A stretch of DNA of 64,000 bases from Calothrix brevissima NIES-22 (GTDB lineage Bacteria; Cyanobacteriota; Cyanobacteriia; Cyanobacteriales; Nostocaceae): the NCBI RefSeq assembly GCF_002367995.1, contig NZ_AP018207.1, forward strand, positions 5,321,963 to 5,385,962. The letters are read 5' to 3'. Below are positions 33,665 through 41,700 of the stretch, one piece after another. Position 1 is the first letter of the stretch, and each line of letters starts with the position of its first letter. Below the pieces are notes generated by a model. The model searched no databases. It worked only from the letters and a program-made list of their open reading frames with translations, and was not told the origin of the DNA. The position numbers were made by a program, and so were the translations under genes.

Positions 33665-35944
33665 ATGCAAGCTAAACCCAGTCCTTTACAAGTATTTATC
33701 ACCCCTGCTGGCGTTCAAGATGCAATGCCAGGAGATACAATTGAACTGCATGTAGTAGTCACTAATGTTGGCGAGCAAAATGCAATTATTGATTTATATT
33801 TAAATTGTGACGAACAATTTAGAAATATCACTGGTTTATCTACTGTACCGCGAGAAAGTTGTGCGATCGCACCTCAACAAAGCAGCGATGAAATTAAATT
33901 TACCTTTGAAATTTCCCTCGATGCTATCCCCGGAACTTACGACTATACTTTAGTTGTCGATGCACCACAACATTATCCCCAAGAAACGCCGATTCCCTTC
34001 ACCCGTCAACTAAAGATTGTCCCCAAAGAACATACTTCTATTGGGTTAAATGATTCAACTTTTTCCATTAAGCCTAGTAGTAATCCAGCTAAACCGCTAA
34101 TTTGCAAACTTCACGAACCTTTACTAGTAGAAGTAATAGTAGAAAATCGTTCGCAATTTGTCGATAGATTCCGCCTAGCTTGTCTAGATTTAGAAGATGA
34201 TTGGTTGACAATTACTTATCCGACAACAGGCGTAGAAGGAACTGGTTTAATATCAGATAATAATGCCTTAGCCCTTAACCCCAGTACTACCGGGGTAATA
34301 GAGTTAAAATTTCATCCACCCGGCGATACTTTAGCAGGAAGCTATACCCCAACACTGCGCTTATATTCAGAAAAATTTCCCGATTTAGTGCTGTTAGATT
34401 TGGTCTATCTACAAATTCCTACCAGTTATGATTTAAATGCAGAATTAAAAACTATTTTAGGACAAGTTAGCCGGAGTCCAGGGAAATATGAATTATCCCT
34501 GAGCAATCGGGGTAATATGGTGCGGAAATTAATATTTGGGATAGAAAGTCGAGATGAAGAAACGCTTTTTACTTATACCTTTGAACCAGCAGAAATTAGA
34601 TTATTACCCAATAAAAGCGCCGAGACAAATTTGTTGGTAAAACCTAGACCTTGGTGGCGTAGACCTTGGTTTGGTGGCGGACAAACAATCAATTTTAAAG
34701 TCAATATTACCGATCAAGAAAATTTACCCTTATCATATATATTACCACAGGGGACTTTACTTTGGAAACCCCGCCCTTTATGGCAATTAATTTTATTAAT
34801 ATTGTTAATTTTAGGCTTAGTCGGCGGTATAGGCTTTATTATTTGGCGAATTTTAAATCCACCACAATTAAAAATAGAAAATTTTAGTGTGAATAGCACT
34901 CAACTTACCGAAGGCGAAGATGAAGTCACTTTAAATTGGGATATTCGCAATTATAAAAAATTAGAAAATTTGATTGTTCTCGTAAAAGGGCCGCAAGCAA
35001 TTAAGCCAACTACCTATGATTTTCGCAATAAAATTCCTGAAGAATTAAGTCAGACTAATTGTATAGTCGAGCGACAAGTAGATTTAAGCTGTAAAAATGT
35101 GAAAACTGGGATATCAACTAAAGGTAATTACACCTTTGGGTTACAAGGTTTATATCGCAGAGGTAATGTTTTCTTTTCCGAGATAGCGAAAATTGATAGC
35201 CCAGCAATTCAAGTAGTAGTTAATGAAAAACCAATAGCCGAAGTTGTTGACTTTAAGGTTAGTAAACCACAATATCAATCTGGCGAAAATATTCTAGTCA
35301 ATTGGACAATTTCTAACCCAGAATTACTAGCAGAAACGCAAATTATTGGCAGTACAGAAGAGGGAACAGCTACGGGTAATCCGATAATTTATAAATTTAA
35401 TCAAGGTAATATTGACAATCCTAAACTTAAAAATGCTTGTAAACAAGCCAATAGCCAACTGCAATGTACAAATATTCCCATTACCCCCTTGAAAGCTGGG
35501 AAGTATGGCTTTGAGTTAAAAGCTGTACCGAATAATGGCAGTGAAAAAGTCAGTGCGAAAAAGACAGAAGGGAAAATTGAGGTTTTACCAAAACCATTTA
35601 AAATAGTTGCTTTCACAATTAATGGTAGCGAACAACCAAATCAATCGCTTAAAGAAGGCGAAACTGCGGTTTTATCTTGGAGAGTAGAGGGTGAAGATAT
35701 TCAGGTGAAACTATTACCTTATGGTAATGATGTCGCACCAGTTGGTTCGTTGAAGCTACCAGTAATAGCCGAATTTCCCCCCCAAATTGCACTACAAGTT
35801 GTTGATAAATCCGGTAAGCAGCAACCCCAGCAAAGAGGATTTGCGATCGCAGTCATCAAAAAACCCGTACCTACTCCCACACCAGTTATCATTCCCCCAG
35901 TGGCTTCACCTACGCCAGCTTCGCCGTTTAGACAGGGGTTTTAG
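33665..35944 (+). CDS. single-span membrane protein with Ig-like domains on both sides
   Basis: 759 residues from ATG 33665, which has a GGGAG ribosome binding site eight bases upstream; a longer frame overlaps the previous gene and is rejected. N-terminal half (about 1-355) has Ig-like/NEW3-type domains (AMPGDTIELHVVVTNVGEQNAIIDL; LVEVIVENRSQFVDRFRLAC). Membrane span about 371-393 (LILLILLILGLVGGIGFIIW). The C-terminal half (about 400-735) has further Ig-like domains (EDEVTLNWDIRNYKKL; SGENILVNWTISNPELL; EGETAVLSWRVEGED), then a Pro-rich tail. No signal peptide. Sister of the preceding gene; the two are translationally close and probably form a complex. No function can be assigned. Confidence 0.75.
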   Translation: MQAKPSPLQVFITPAGVQDAMPGDTIELHVVVTNVGEQNAIIDLYLNCDEQFRNITGLSTVPRESCAIAPQQSSDEIKFTFEISLDAIPGTYDYTLVVDAPQHYPQETPIPFTRQLKIVPKEHTSIGLNDSTFSIKPSSNPAKPLICKLHEPLLVEVIVENRSQFVDRFRLACLDLEDDWLTITYPTTGVEGTGLISDNNALALNPSTTGVIELKFHPPGDTLAGSYTPTLRLYSEKFPDLVLLDLVYLQIPTSYDLNAELKTILGQVSRSPGKYELSLSNRGNMVRKLIFGIESRDEETLFTYTFEPAEIRLLPNKSAETNLLVKPRPWWRRPWFGGGQTINFKVNITDQENLPLSYILPQGTLLWKPRPLWQLILLILLILGLVGGIGFIIWRILNPPQLKIENFSVNSTQLTEGEDEVTLNWDIRNYKKLENLIVLVKGPQAIKPTTYDFRNKIPEELSQTNCIVERQVDLSCKNVKTGISTKGNYTFGLQGLYRRGNVFFSEIAKIDSPAIQVVVNEKPIAEVVDFKVSKPQYQSGENILVNWTISNPELLAETQIIGSTEEGTATGNPIIYKFNQGNIDNPKLKNACKQANSQLQCTNIPITPLKAGKYGFELKAVPNNGSEKVSAKKTEGKIEVLPKPFKIVAFTINGSEQPNQSLKEGETAVLSWRVEGEDIQVKLLPYGNDVAPVGSLKLPVIAEFPPQIALQVVDKSGKQQPQQRGFAIAVIKKPVPTPTPVIIPPVASPTPASPFRQGF

Positions 35945-36060
35945 AGGGGCTAGGGGCTAGGGGCTAGGGCGTATTTGCAAACTACTCGTTTAGCCTTATA
36001 AATTTCTCGATCCCCCTTGTCCCCCTTGTCCTCCTTGTCCTCCTTCCCTTGTCCCTTTCA
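35945..36060. repeat. GGGGCTA and CTTGTCCTC-type simple repeats
   Basis: Directly after the stop codon: three GGGGCTA units at 35945-35970, and CCCCTTGTC / CTCCTTGTC nonamers at 36010-36055. The second type is the same repeat found inside lysC (44774-44816) and between devC and devA. Confidence 0.7.
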
Positions 36061-36211
36061 CTATAGCGATCGCTTCTAGAGAATAGGGTTTTTTGCGTTT
36101 AAAAGCTGGTTTTTATCAAAATATCAGGTTTTTTTTAGATTTTCTTTGCGTAATCAATTCTGTGAGGGCTGTATATAGTTTAGGTGTTTAAAAATTTTGA
36201 GATTTCTAAAA

Positions 36212-36430
36212 ATGATATATTTATCCCTAGCTGTGCAAGCACAAGCTCTTCCCAGCAAACAAAATGATGTCGCTACAAATCAGGTTACAGGTAGTCTCAT
36301 CCTGTTACTACCAATAATTACCCTACTGACAATCACTGGCTATCGCAAGTATAAAGCTCGCAGTCTCAACCGCCAAGTTGCTTATTTAGAAAGGATGTGG
36401 CGTTTAACTTCGCCAAAAAAAACTCCTTAA
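36212..36430 (+). CDS. small single-span membrane protein of unknown function
   Basis: 72 residues from ATG 36212; a TTG five codons upstream is less likely. One clear membrane span at about 30-48 (TGSLILLLPIITLLTITGY) followed by a basic, helical cytosolic tail (RKYKARSLNRQVAYLERMWRL). No family recognised. Short, but the span followed by positively charged residues is a coherent small membrane protein. No good ribosome binding site. Confidence 0.5.
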   Translation: MIYLSLAVQAQALPSKQNDVATNQVTGSLILLLPIITLLTITGYRKYKARSLNRQVAYLERMWRLTSPKKTP

Positions 36431-36553
36431 TTAATTCAATAATTGCACTGTAAAAATAAATGATATTAACCCTAGTTTCGTAGTTAAAAACAATTTTTAT
36501 ATCTTATTTTTACATGTGGTAATTAAGGTGCGGAAAATGAATATGATGGGATT

Positions 36554-37711
36554 TTAGATTTTAAAATACCAATTACGGCGATACATGAAATAAAGCATCA
36601 GCCACCAAAAACATACGGTGGCGATCGCAAATAACAAGGAACCGTTTAACGCACCAGCCCAAGGTTGAAATAAATGCTGGTAAATCCAAGTATATGTGGT
36701 TGGTGCATCGCTATCATTACCAACGTGAGTTTTAATTAAAATTCGGGCGACTAAACCAGAACCGACAAAGGCGAAGATAGCATTTAATCCCATCACTTCT
36801 AAGGGAAAGCCGAATTGCTGCAAACTGCGGACTTCAATTAATTCATAACAAACTGCTAATAATAACAAAGCAAAACCAGCAGTAAAGACTACATAAGAAC
36901 TTGTCCATAATTGTTTATTAATTGGGAAGATAAACCCCCATAAATGACCAATTAATACACAACAGATGCCAACAATTGCTAAATTTATGCTAGTGCGACT
37001 TTGACGGGGTTGAGATTTTAGCCATTCGCCAGTGAAGTAACCTGCAAGTACTGTCACCACAGCAGGTAAAGTACTAAGTAAACCTTCTGGATCGAATCCT
37101 TTCCCGCCTAATAAATGTTGCTGTCCTAAAATTAAGCGATCGATGTAGCCTACCAAATTACCTTCTACTGTCAAGTTACCAGCACCATAACCGGGAACGG
37201 GGATGAGTTGCATGGCTAGCCAGTAACCAATCAGTAAGATAGCGGCGAATAGCCATAAAATCCGGCGTTGGAGATGCAAAACAGCGATCGCGCTAATTAA
37301 ATAAGCAAGACTAATGCGTTGCAACACACCCATAATGCGAATGGTGGCGAATTTAGCAGCTGGCGCACCATTTAAAAGGAAATCCAGAGTTAAAGAAAAC
37401 AAAGCTAAGAATAACCCCAGCCCAAATAAAATTAATGCCCTCCGCCCAATTCGCCAGTAAACTTCCCTGGTAGGGCGATTTTCTTTTGTATATTTGGAGA
37501 GGGAAAAAGGCATTGCTGCACCGACAATGAACAAAAAGCAGGGAAAAATTAAATCTGTAGGGGTACAACCATGCCATGTAGCATGTTCTAGAGGCGGGTA
37601 AAGATCATCCCAACTACCGGGATTATTGACTAGAATCATTGAGGCGATCGCAATTCCGCGAAACACATCTAAAGATTTAAGACGTTGAGGTACAGTCAAT
37701 TGCTTCTCCAA
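36554..37711 (-). CDS. heparan-alpha-glucosaminide N-acetyltransferase-like membrane protein
   Basis: 385-residue integral membrane protein of the DUF5009/HGSNAT-like acyltransferase group (COG4299). The opening RLKSLDVFRGIAIASMILVNNPG and the following TWHGCTPTDLIFPCFLFIVG are the family's signature; the conserved His in TWHG is the proposed acyl-accepting residue of the lysosomal enzyme. About ten spans. Such proteins transfer acetyl groups across membranes to sugars or cell-wall material; substrate here unknown. Confidence 0.86.
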   Translation of the reverse strand: MEKQLTVPQRLKSLDVFRGIAIASMILVNNPGSWDDLYPPLEHATWHGCTPTDLIFPCFLFIVGAAMPFSLSKYTKENRPTREVYWRIGRRALILFGLGLFLALFSLTLDFLLNGAPAAKFATIRIMGVLQRISLAYLISAIAVLHLQRRILWLFAAILLIGYWLAMQLIPVPGYGAGNLTVEGNLVGYIDRLILGQQHLLGGKGFDPEGLLSTLPAVVTVLAGYFTGEWLKSQPRQSRTSINLAIVGICCVLIGHLWGFIFPINKQLWTSSYVVFTAGFALLLLAVCYELIEVRSLQQFGFPLEVMGLNAIFAFVGSGLVARILIKTHVGNDSDAPTTYTWIYQHLFQPWAGALNGSLLFAIATVCFWWLMLYFMYRRNWYFKI

Positions 37712-37933
37712 AGTTTATTAAGAAAGGCAGAGGGCAGATGGCAGATGGCAGAAGTGAGAAAAAGGAAGCGCTTTTTGTGACAAAAAAATTTAAAACTTAT
37801 TTGCTATATCTTTAGCACAAGAGACGATATTTCCTAATGCAAATTTCTCCTCTAAATCAGAGATTATCCTTCTGCCTCCTGCCTCCTGCCTTAGCCCCCA
37901 ACGTTGATTTTTATTCAAACTTTACTGTATCTA
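37712..37933. repeat. GGCAGAG / CTGCCTC repeats between divergent genes
   Basis: GGCAGAGGGCAGATGGCAG at 37733-37752 and CTGCCTCCTGCCTCCTGCC at 37873-37891 bracket the divergent promoter region. These are the two strands of one simple repeat family, also found at 61535-61600 and 61683-61712. Confidence 0.6.
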
Positions 37934-39466
37934 ATGTCCACATACTTAAAAGCAACTTTTCTTAGCGGATTACTACTGTTAGTTACACCCTCTGTTCACT
38001 CTACAGAAATTCCCCAGCCCCAATCTCTCCCACCTGCACCAGCGAGGGAGTTTCGCGGTGTTTGGATTGCTTCTGTAGCTAATATTGATTGGCCTTCTCG
38101 TCCTGGGTTGACAACCGCCCAACAGCAAGCGGAACTAATCGCCATGTTGGATCGGGCTGCTGCATTAAAGCTAAATGCAGTTATTTTACAGGTACGCCCG
38201 GCTGCTGATGCGCTTTACGCCTCTAGTTATGAACCTTGGTCAGAATTTTTAACTGGAGAGATGGGTAAAGCGCCAACACCGGATTATGACCCCTTAGCCT
38301 TTGCAGTAGAAGAAGCCCACAAACGGGGTATAGAATTACACGCTTGGTTTAATCCCTTTCGCGCCCGCCATCCTCAAGGAAAATCGCCAGTTGCGGCAAA
38401 CCATGTCAGCAAACTGCATCCCCAATGGGTGAAAAAATATGGTAAATATCTTTGGCTAGATCCAGGGGAACCGGAAGTTCAAGATTATACAATTAAAGTC
38501 ATTATGGATGTCGTCAAGCGCTACGACATAGACGCGGTTCACCTTGACGATTATTTTTATCCTTATCCCGAACGCAGTGGAAGACGGGTGATCGATTTTC
38601 CCGATACAGCAAGTTGGCAAAAATACCAGCAATCAGGCGGAAAACTGAACCGTGATGACTGGCGACGGGAAAATATTAATACATTAGTGCAAAGACTATA
38701 TCAAGAAATTAAACAGGAAAAACCTTGGGTAAAATTTGGTATTAGTCCTTTTGGGATTTGGCGACCGGGTTATCCTGCACAAATTAGTAATAATGGTGGA
38801 AGTTTTGATGCTTACCAAGAAATATATGCAGATTCGCGCCAATGGTTAATGAAGGGATGGATAGATTATTTTGCACCGCAGTTGTATTGGAAAATTGAGA
38901 AAAGCCAGCAAAGTTATCCTGTGTTGCTGAATTGGTGGTTAAAACAGAATCCACTAGGAAGACATATTTGGCCTGGTAATTTTACCAGTCGCGTAGGCGA
39001 TCGCACTTCCGCAGCTTGGCCAGCCAATGAAATTCTTTACCAAATTAAAACAACTAGAGGATTTTCGGGGGCTACAGGTAATATTCACTACAGTATCAAG
39101 CCGTTAATGCAAAACCGCGATCGCATTGTCGATATCTTAGAAAAGGATGCTTACCCAACTCAAGCACTAGTTCCCGCTTCCCCTTGGTTAGACAAGACAC
39201 TACCAACGCAACCCACAATCCAAATCGAACGGGATACAATTACAGGTAAAATTCGCAAACTTACTTGGCAATCTCCAGAACCAGATCAGGTATGGTTGTG
39301 GGTTATGCAAACCAAAAGCGGTAATCAGTGGACAACCAAAATTTTCCCGCGATCGCAAACTTCCTACTTATTTAATAGCCAGAATTCTCCTTTACCGATT
39401 GATACTGTAGCAGTTTCCGCAGTCAATCGTTACAGTACCCAAGGACAACCTGCTATAGGTAATTAA
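37934..39466 (+). CDS. exported glycoside hydrolase-like protein (GHL10/YngK family)
   Basis: 510 residues from ATG 37934 (a TTG ten codons upstream is less likely). Signal peptide at about 1-23 (YLKATFLSGLLLLVTPSVHS). Main domain at about 37-360 is the GHL10 (formerly DUF187) TIM-barrel: FRGVWIASVANIDWPSRPG, LNAVILQVRPAADALY, YDIDAVHLDDYFYPYP. A C-terminal Fn3-like stretch (about 395-505) follows. Probably acts on envelope polysaccharide or peptidoglycan; enzymatic activity in this family is little known. Confidence 0.88.
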   Translation: MSTYLKATFLSGLLLLVTPSVHSTEIPQPQSLPPAPAREFRGVWIASVANIDWPSRPGLTTAQQQAELIAMLDRAAALKLNAVILQVRPAADALYASSYEPWSEFLTGEMGKAPTPDYDPLAFAVEEAHKRGIELHAWFNPFRARHPQGKSPVAANHVSKLHPQWVKKYGKYLWLDPGEPEVQDYTIKVIMDVVKRYDIDAVHLDDYFYPYPERSGRRVIDFPDTASWQKYQQSGGKLNRDDWRRENINTLVQRLYQEIKQEKPWVKFGISPFGIWRPGYPAQISNNGGSFDAYQEIYADSRQWLMKGWIDYFAPQLYWKIEKSQQSYPVLLNWWLKQNPLGRHIWPGNFTSRVGDRTSAAWPANEILYQIKTTRGFSGATGNIHYSIKPLMQNRDRIVDILEKDAYPTQALVPASPWLDKTLPTQPTIQIERDTITGKIRKLTWQSPEPDQVWLWVMQTKSGNQWTTKIFPRSQTSYLFNSQNSPLPIDTVAVSAVNRYSTQGQPAIGN

Positions 39467-39521
39467 TCAATCTGTCGGATTTTGTTGGCAAATTTGTATT
39501 ACTTATCTTCATATATTGTAG

Positions 39522-39542
39522 GGGTTTAGCACTGCTAAACCC
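39522..39542 (+). terminator. hairpin after the GHL10 gene
   Basis: GGGTTTAGC (39522-39530), loop ACT, GCTAAACCC (39534-39542), 55 bp after the stop codon. No T-run follows, so function as a terminator is uncertain. Confidence 0.45.
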
Positions 39543-39610
39543 TCTAAACCGACATCAATAAATCCATATATAGCAGTTCTAAATTATTCATGAAAAATTA
39601 GATCAAAATT

Positions 39611-39643
39611 AGATCCCCGACTTCTCAAAGAAGTCGGGGATCT
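39611..39643. repeat. dispersed hairpin repeat, copy 2
   Basis: Identical over all 33 bases to the copy at 28459-28491: AGATCCCCGACTTCT, CAA, AGAAGTCGGGGATCT. Confidence 0.85.
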
Positions 39644-39745
39644 GAGCATGTTATATGAATATCACTGTTGCCAATTATTCCGAATTAACCCAATCGGTGG
39701 GGAGTTCGTTCAGGAGCCTTTACCCAGTAAGGGTTTTAGCACCCA

Positions 39746-39885
39746 AATCGACACCATTCTGAAAAACATTATATATGTTCTCCAAAATCTTAACAAACAT
39801 AAGCCTCAAACCCTTGCATAACAAAGAATCGACACCACTCAACGAAATAATAGGCATTTGGGCGATTTGCCGAGTAGTGTCGATT
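39746..39885. repeat. three copies of an AATCGACACYAYTC motif, two direct and one inverted
   Basis: AATCGACACCATTC at 39746-39759, AATCGACACCACTC at 39827-39840, and the inverse GAGTAGTGTCGATT at 39872-39885. The last two form a hairpin with 31 bases between the arms and one mismatch. It looks like the end of a mobile element or a regulatory repeat; no transposase is attached. Confidence 0.55.
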
Positions 39886-40136
39886 GTCATGTTACAAAAC
39901 CTCCTAAAAAATCCTACAAGCTATATCACATAATACTTTGGCGGATCTGTCGGTTTTATACTACCGATAGTTATATTCTAGAAACAGCCTCTGGAAATAT
40001 CCAATAGAACCGCACATTATTTTCAGATGCTTTCACAAGAATAAATCAGGAACAGGAAGGAATTTATTGAGAGCGATCGCTCCCAAACCTGAAAAAGTTT
40101 TAAAATCTATGCTGTATAAGTAATTACCAGCTAAAT

Positions 40137-41627
40137 ATGAAACTTATCCATAAGGCTTGCTGGATCGTTGTGCAGGTGTTAACAACAGTAGCTTTAGCTA
40201 CACCTGTAATGGCAGAAATTGTCAAGATTAATCTGCTACAACTCAATGATATTTACGAAATTACGCCTGTAGAAGGGGGAACTCGTGGGGGTTTGGCGCG
40301 GGTAGCTACCCTCAGACAACAACTTTATCAAAGTAATCCGCGTACATATACGGTGTTAGCTGGTGATTTTCTTAGCCCTTCGGCTTTAGGAACTGCTAAA
40401 ATTAATGGTACACCGCTAGCGGGTCAGCAAATGGTAGCGGTGATGAATGCTGTTGGCTTTGACTATGTGACTTTTGGTAATCATGAATTCGATTTACCAG
40501 AAAAGCTGTTTTACCAACGCTTGCAAGAATCGCGTTTTCGTTGGGTTTCTAGTAATGTATCAGATAGTCAAGGGCAACCGTTTAAAGGTGTACCGCGCGC
40601 AATAATATTTAATGTTAAGGGCGATCGCGGTGCTATCGTCAGGGTAGGGTTAATCGGTCTGACTATTAATAGTAACCCGGCTAATTACGTTAGTTATACC
40701 GATCCAATTGAGACAGCGAAGCAGCAAGTTAAAGCGCTGAAGGGAAAAGTTGATATTATCGTGGCGCTTACTCATCTTTCTATTGAGAGCGATCGCCTGT
40801 TAGCAGAAACTGTACCAGAAATTGATATCATTATTGGCGGTCACGAGCATGAAAATATTCAGCAATGGCGGGGTAGAGATTTTACACCAATTTTTAAAGC
40901 AGATGCAAATGGGCGTACAGTTTACCTCCATCAATTAAGTTACGATACTATTAAGAAAAATCTGCAAATTAATTCTCAACTCATACCCATTACCGAAAAA
41001 ATTCCCGAAGAACCGAAAACAGCTACAGTAGTTAAGAATTGGGTTGAAAAAGGTTATCAAGCATTTCGCGTCAATGGTTTTGAACCTAATCAAGAAATCG
41101 CTAGATTATCATTTGCTTTAGATGGGTTAGAATCTAGCGTTCGCAATAAATCTACCAAGTTAACAGATTTAATTGCTGCGGCGATGTTAAAGGAAGTACC
41201 TGATGCAGATTTAGCTATATTTAATGGTGGTTCAATTCGGATTGATGATATTATTCCCCCTGGTGTAATTACTCAATATGATGTCATTCGGATTTTACCT
41301 TTTGGTGGTAAAGTTGTAGCAATAGAGATAAATGGTGCGCTATTACAAAAAGTATTAGAGCAGGGAAAAGCTAATAAAGGTAATGGTGGCTATTTACAGA
41401 CAGCCAAAGTTACTCAAGACTCAAACTCTGGAAATTGGTTAATTAACGGTAAGATTTTGGATGCTAAGAAAATTTACAAAGTCGCGACTACAGAATTTTT
41501 AATTAGCGGTAAAGAAAAAGGATTAGATTTCTTAAATTTACAACAACCAGGAATTAAATTAATTACAGAAAAACGCGATATTCGGTTTACAGTGATTGAG
41601 CAATTAAAAAGCCAAGCTAATAATTAA
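40137..41627 (+). CDS. exported 5'-nucleotidase / 2',3'-cyclic phosphodiesterase family protein
   Basis: 496 residues. Signal peptide about 1-26 (WIVVQVLTTVALATPVMA). N-terminal metallophosphoesterase domain (about 30-260) with the full metal-binding set: LLQLNDIYE, AGDFLSPS, FGNHEFD, ALTHLS and GGHEHEN. C-terminal 5'-nucleotidase domain (about 310-490) with IFNGGSIRIDD and LPFGGKVV. It should hydrolyse nucleotides outside the cytoplasm for phosphate or nucleoside recovery. LQLNDIYEI rather than the more usual TND.H is a variant of the first motif but keeps the Asp. Confidence 0.88.
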   Translation: MKLIHKACWIVVQVLTTVALATPVMAEIVKINLLQLNDIYEITPVEGGTRGGLARVATLRQQLYQSNPRTYTVLAGDFLSPSALGTAKINGTPLAGQQMVAVMNAVGFDYVTFGNHEFDLPEKLFYQRLQESRFRWVSSNVSDSQGQPFKGVPRAIIFNVKGDRGAIVRVGLIGLTINSNPANYVSYTDPIETAKQQVKALKGKVDIIVALTHLSIESDRLLAETVPEIDIIIGGHEHENIQQWRGRDFTPIFKADANGRTVYLHQLSYDTIKKNLQINSQLIPITEKIPEEPKTATVVKNWVEKGYQAFRVNGFEPNQEIARLSFALDGLESSVRNKSTKLTDLIAAAMLKEVPDADLAIFNGGSIRIDDIIPPGVITQYDVIRILPFGGKVVAIEINGALLQKVLEQGKANKGNGGYLQTAKVTQDSNSGNWLINGKILDAKKIYKVATTEFLISGKEKGLDFLNLQQPGIKLITEKRDIRFTVIEQLKSQANN

Positions 41628-41700
41628 TAATTCGTAGTCAGGAATTCAGTTCTGAAGATAACAGCACTAAATTGCTGACTATAAATCATTACGATCTAGG

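Larger units (their letters stand above)
39467..40136. other. 670-bp intergenic region with several repeats
   Basis: Contains a perfect stem GGGTTTAGC/GCTAAACCC (39522-39542), the dispersed hairpin at 39611-39643, and three copies of the motif RTGTCGATT described in a separate entry. A 45-codon minus-strand ORF (39720-39857) runs through two of these copies; it has no ribosome binding site. The last 200 bp should hold the promoter of the 5'-nucleotidase-type gene. Confidence 0.5.
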
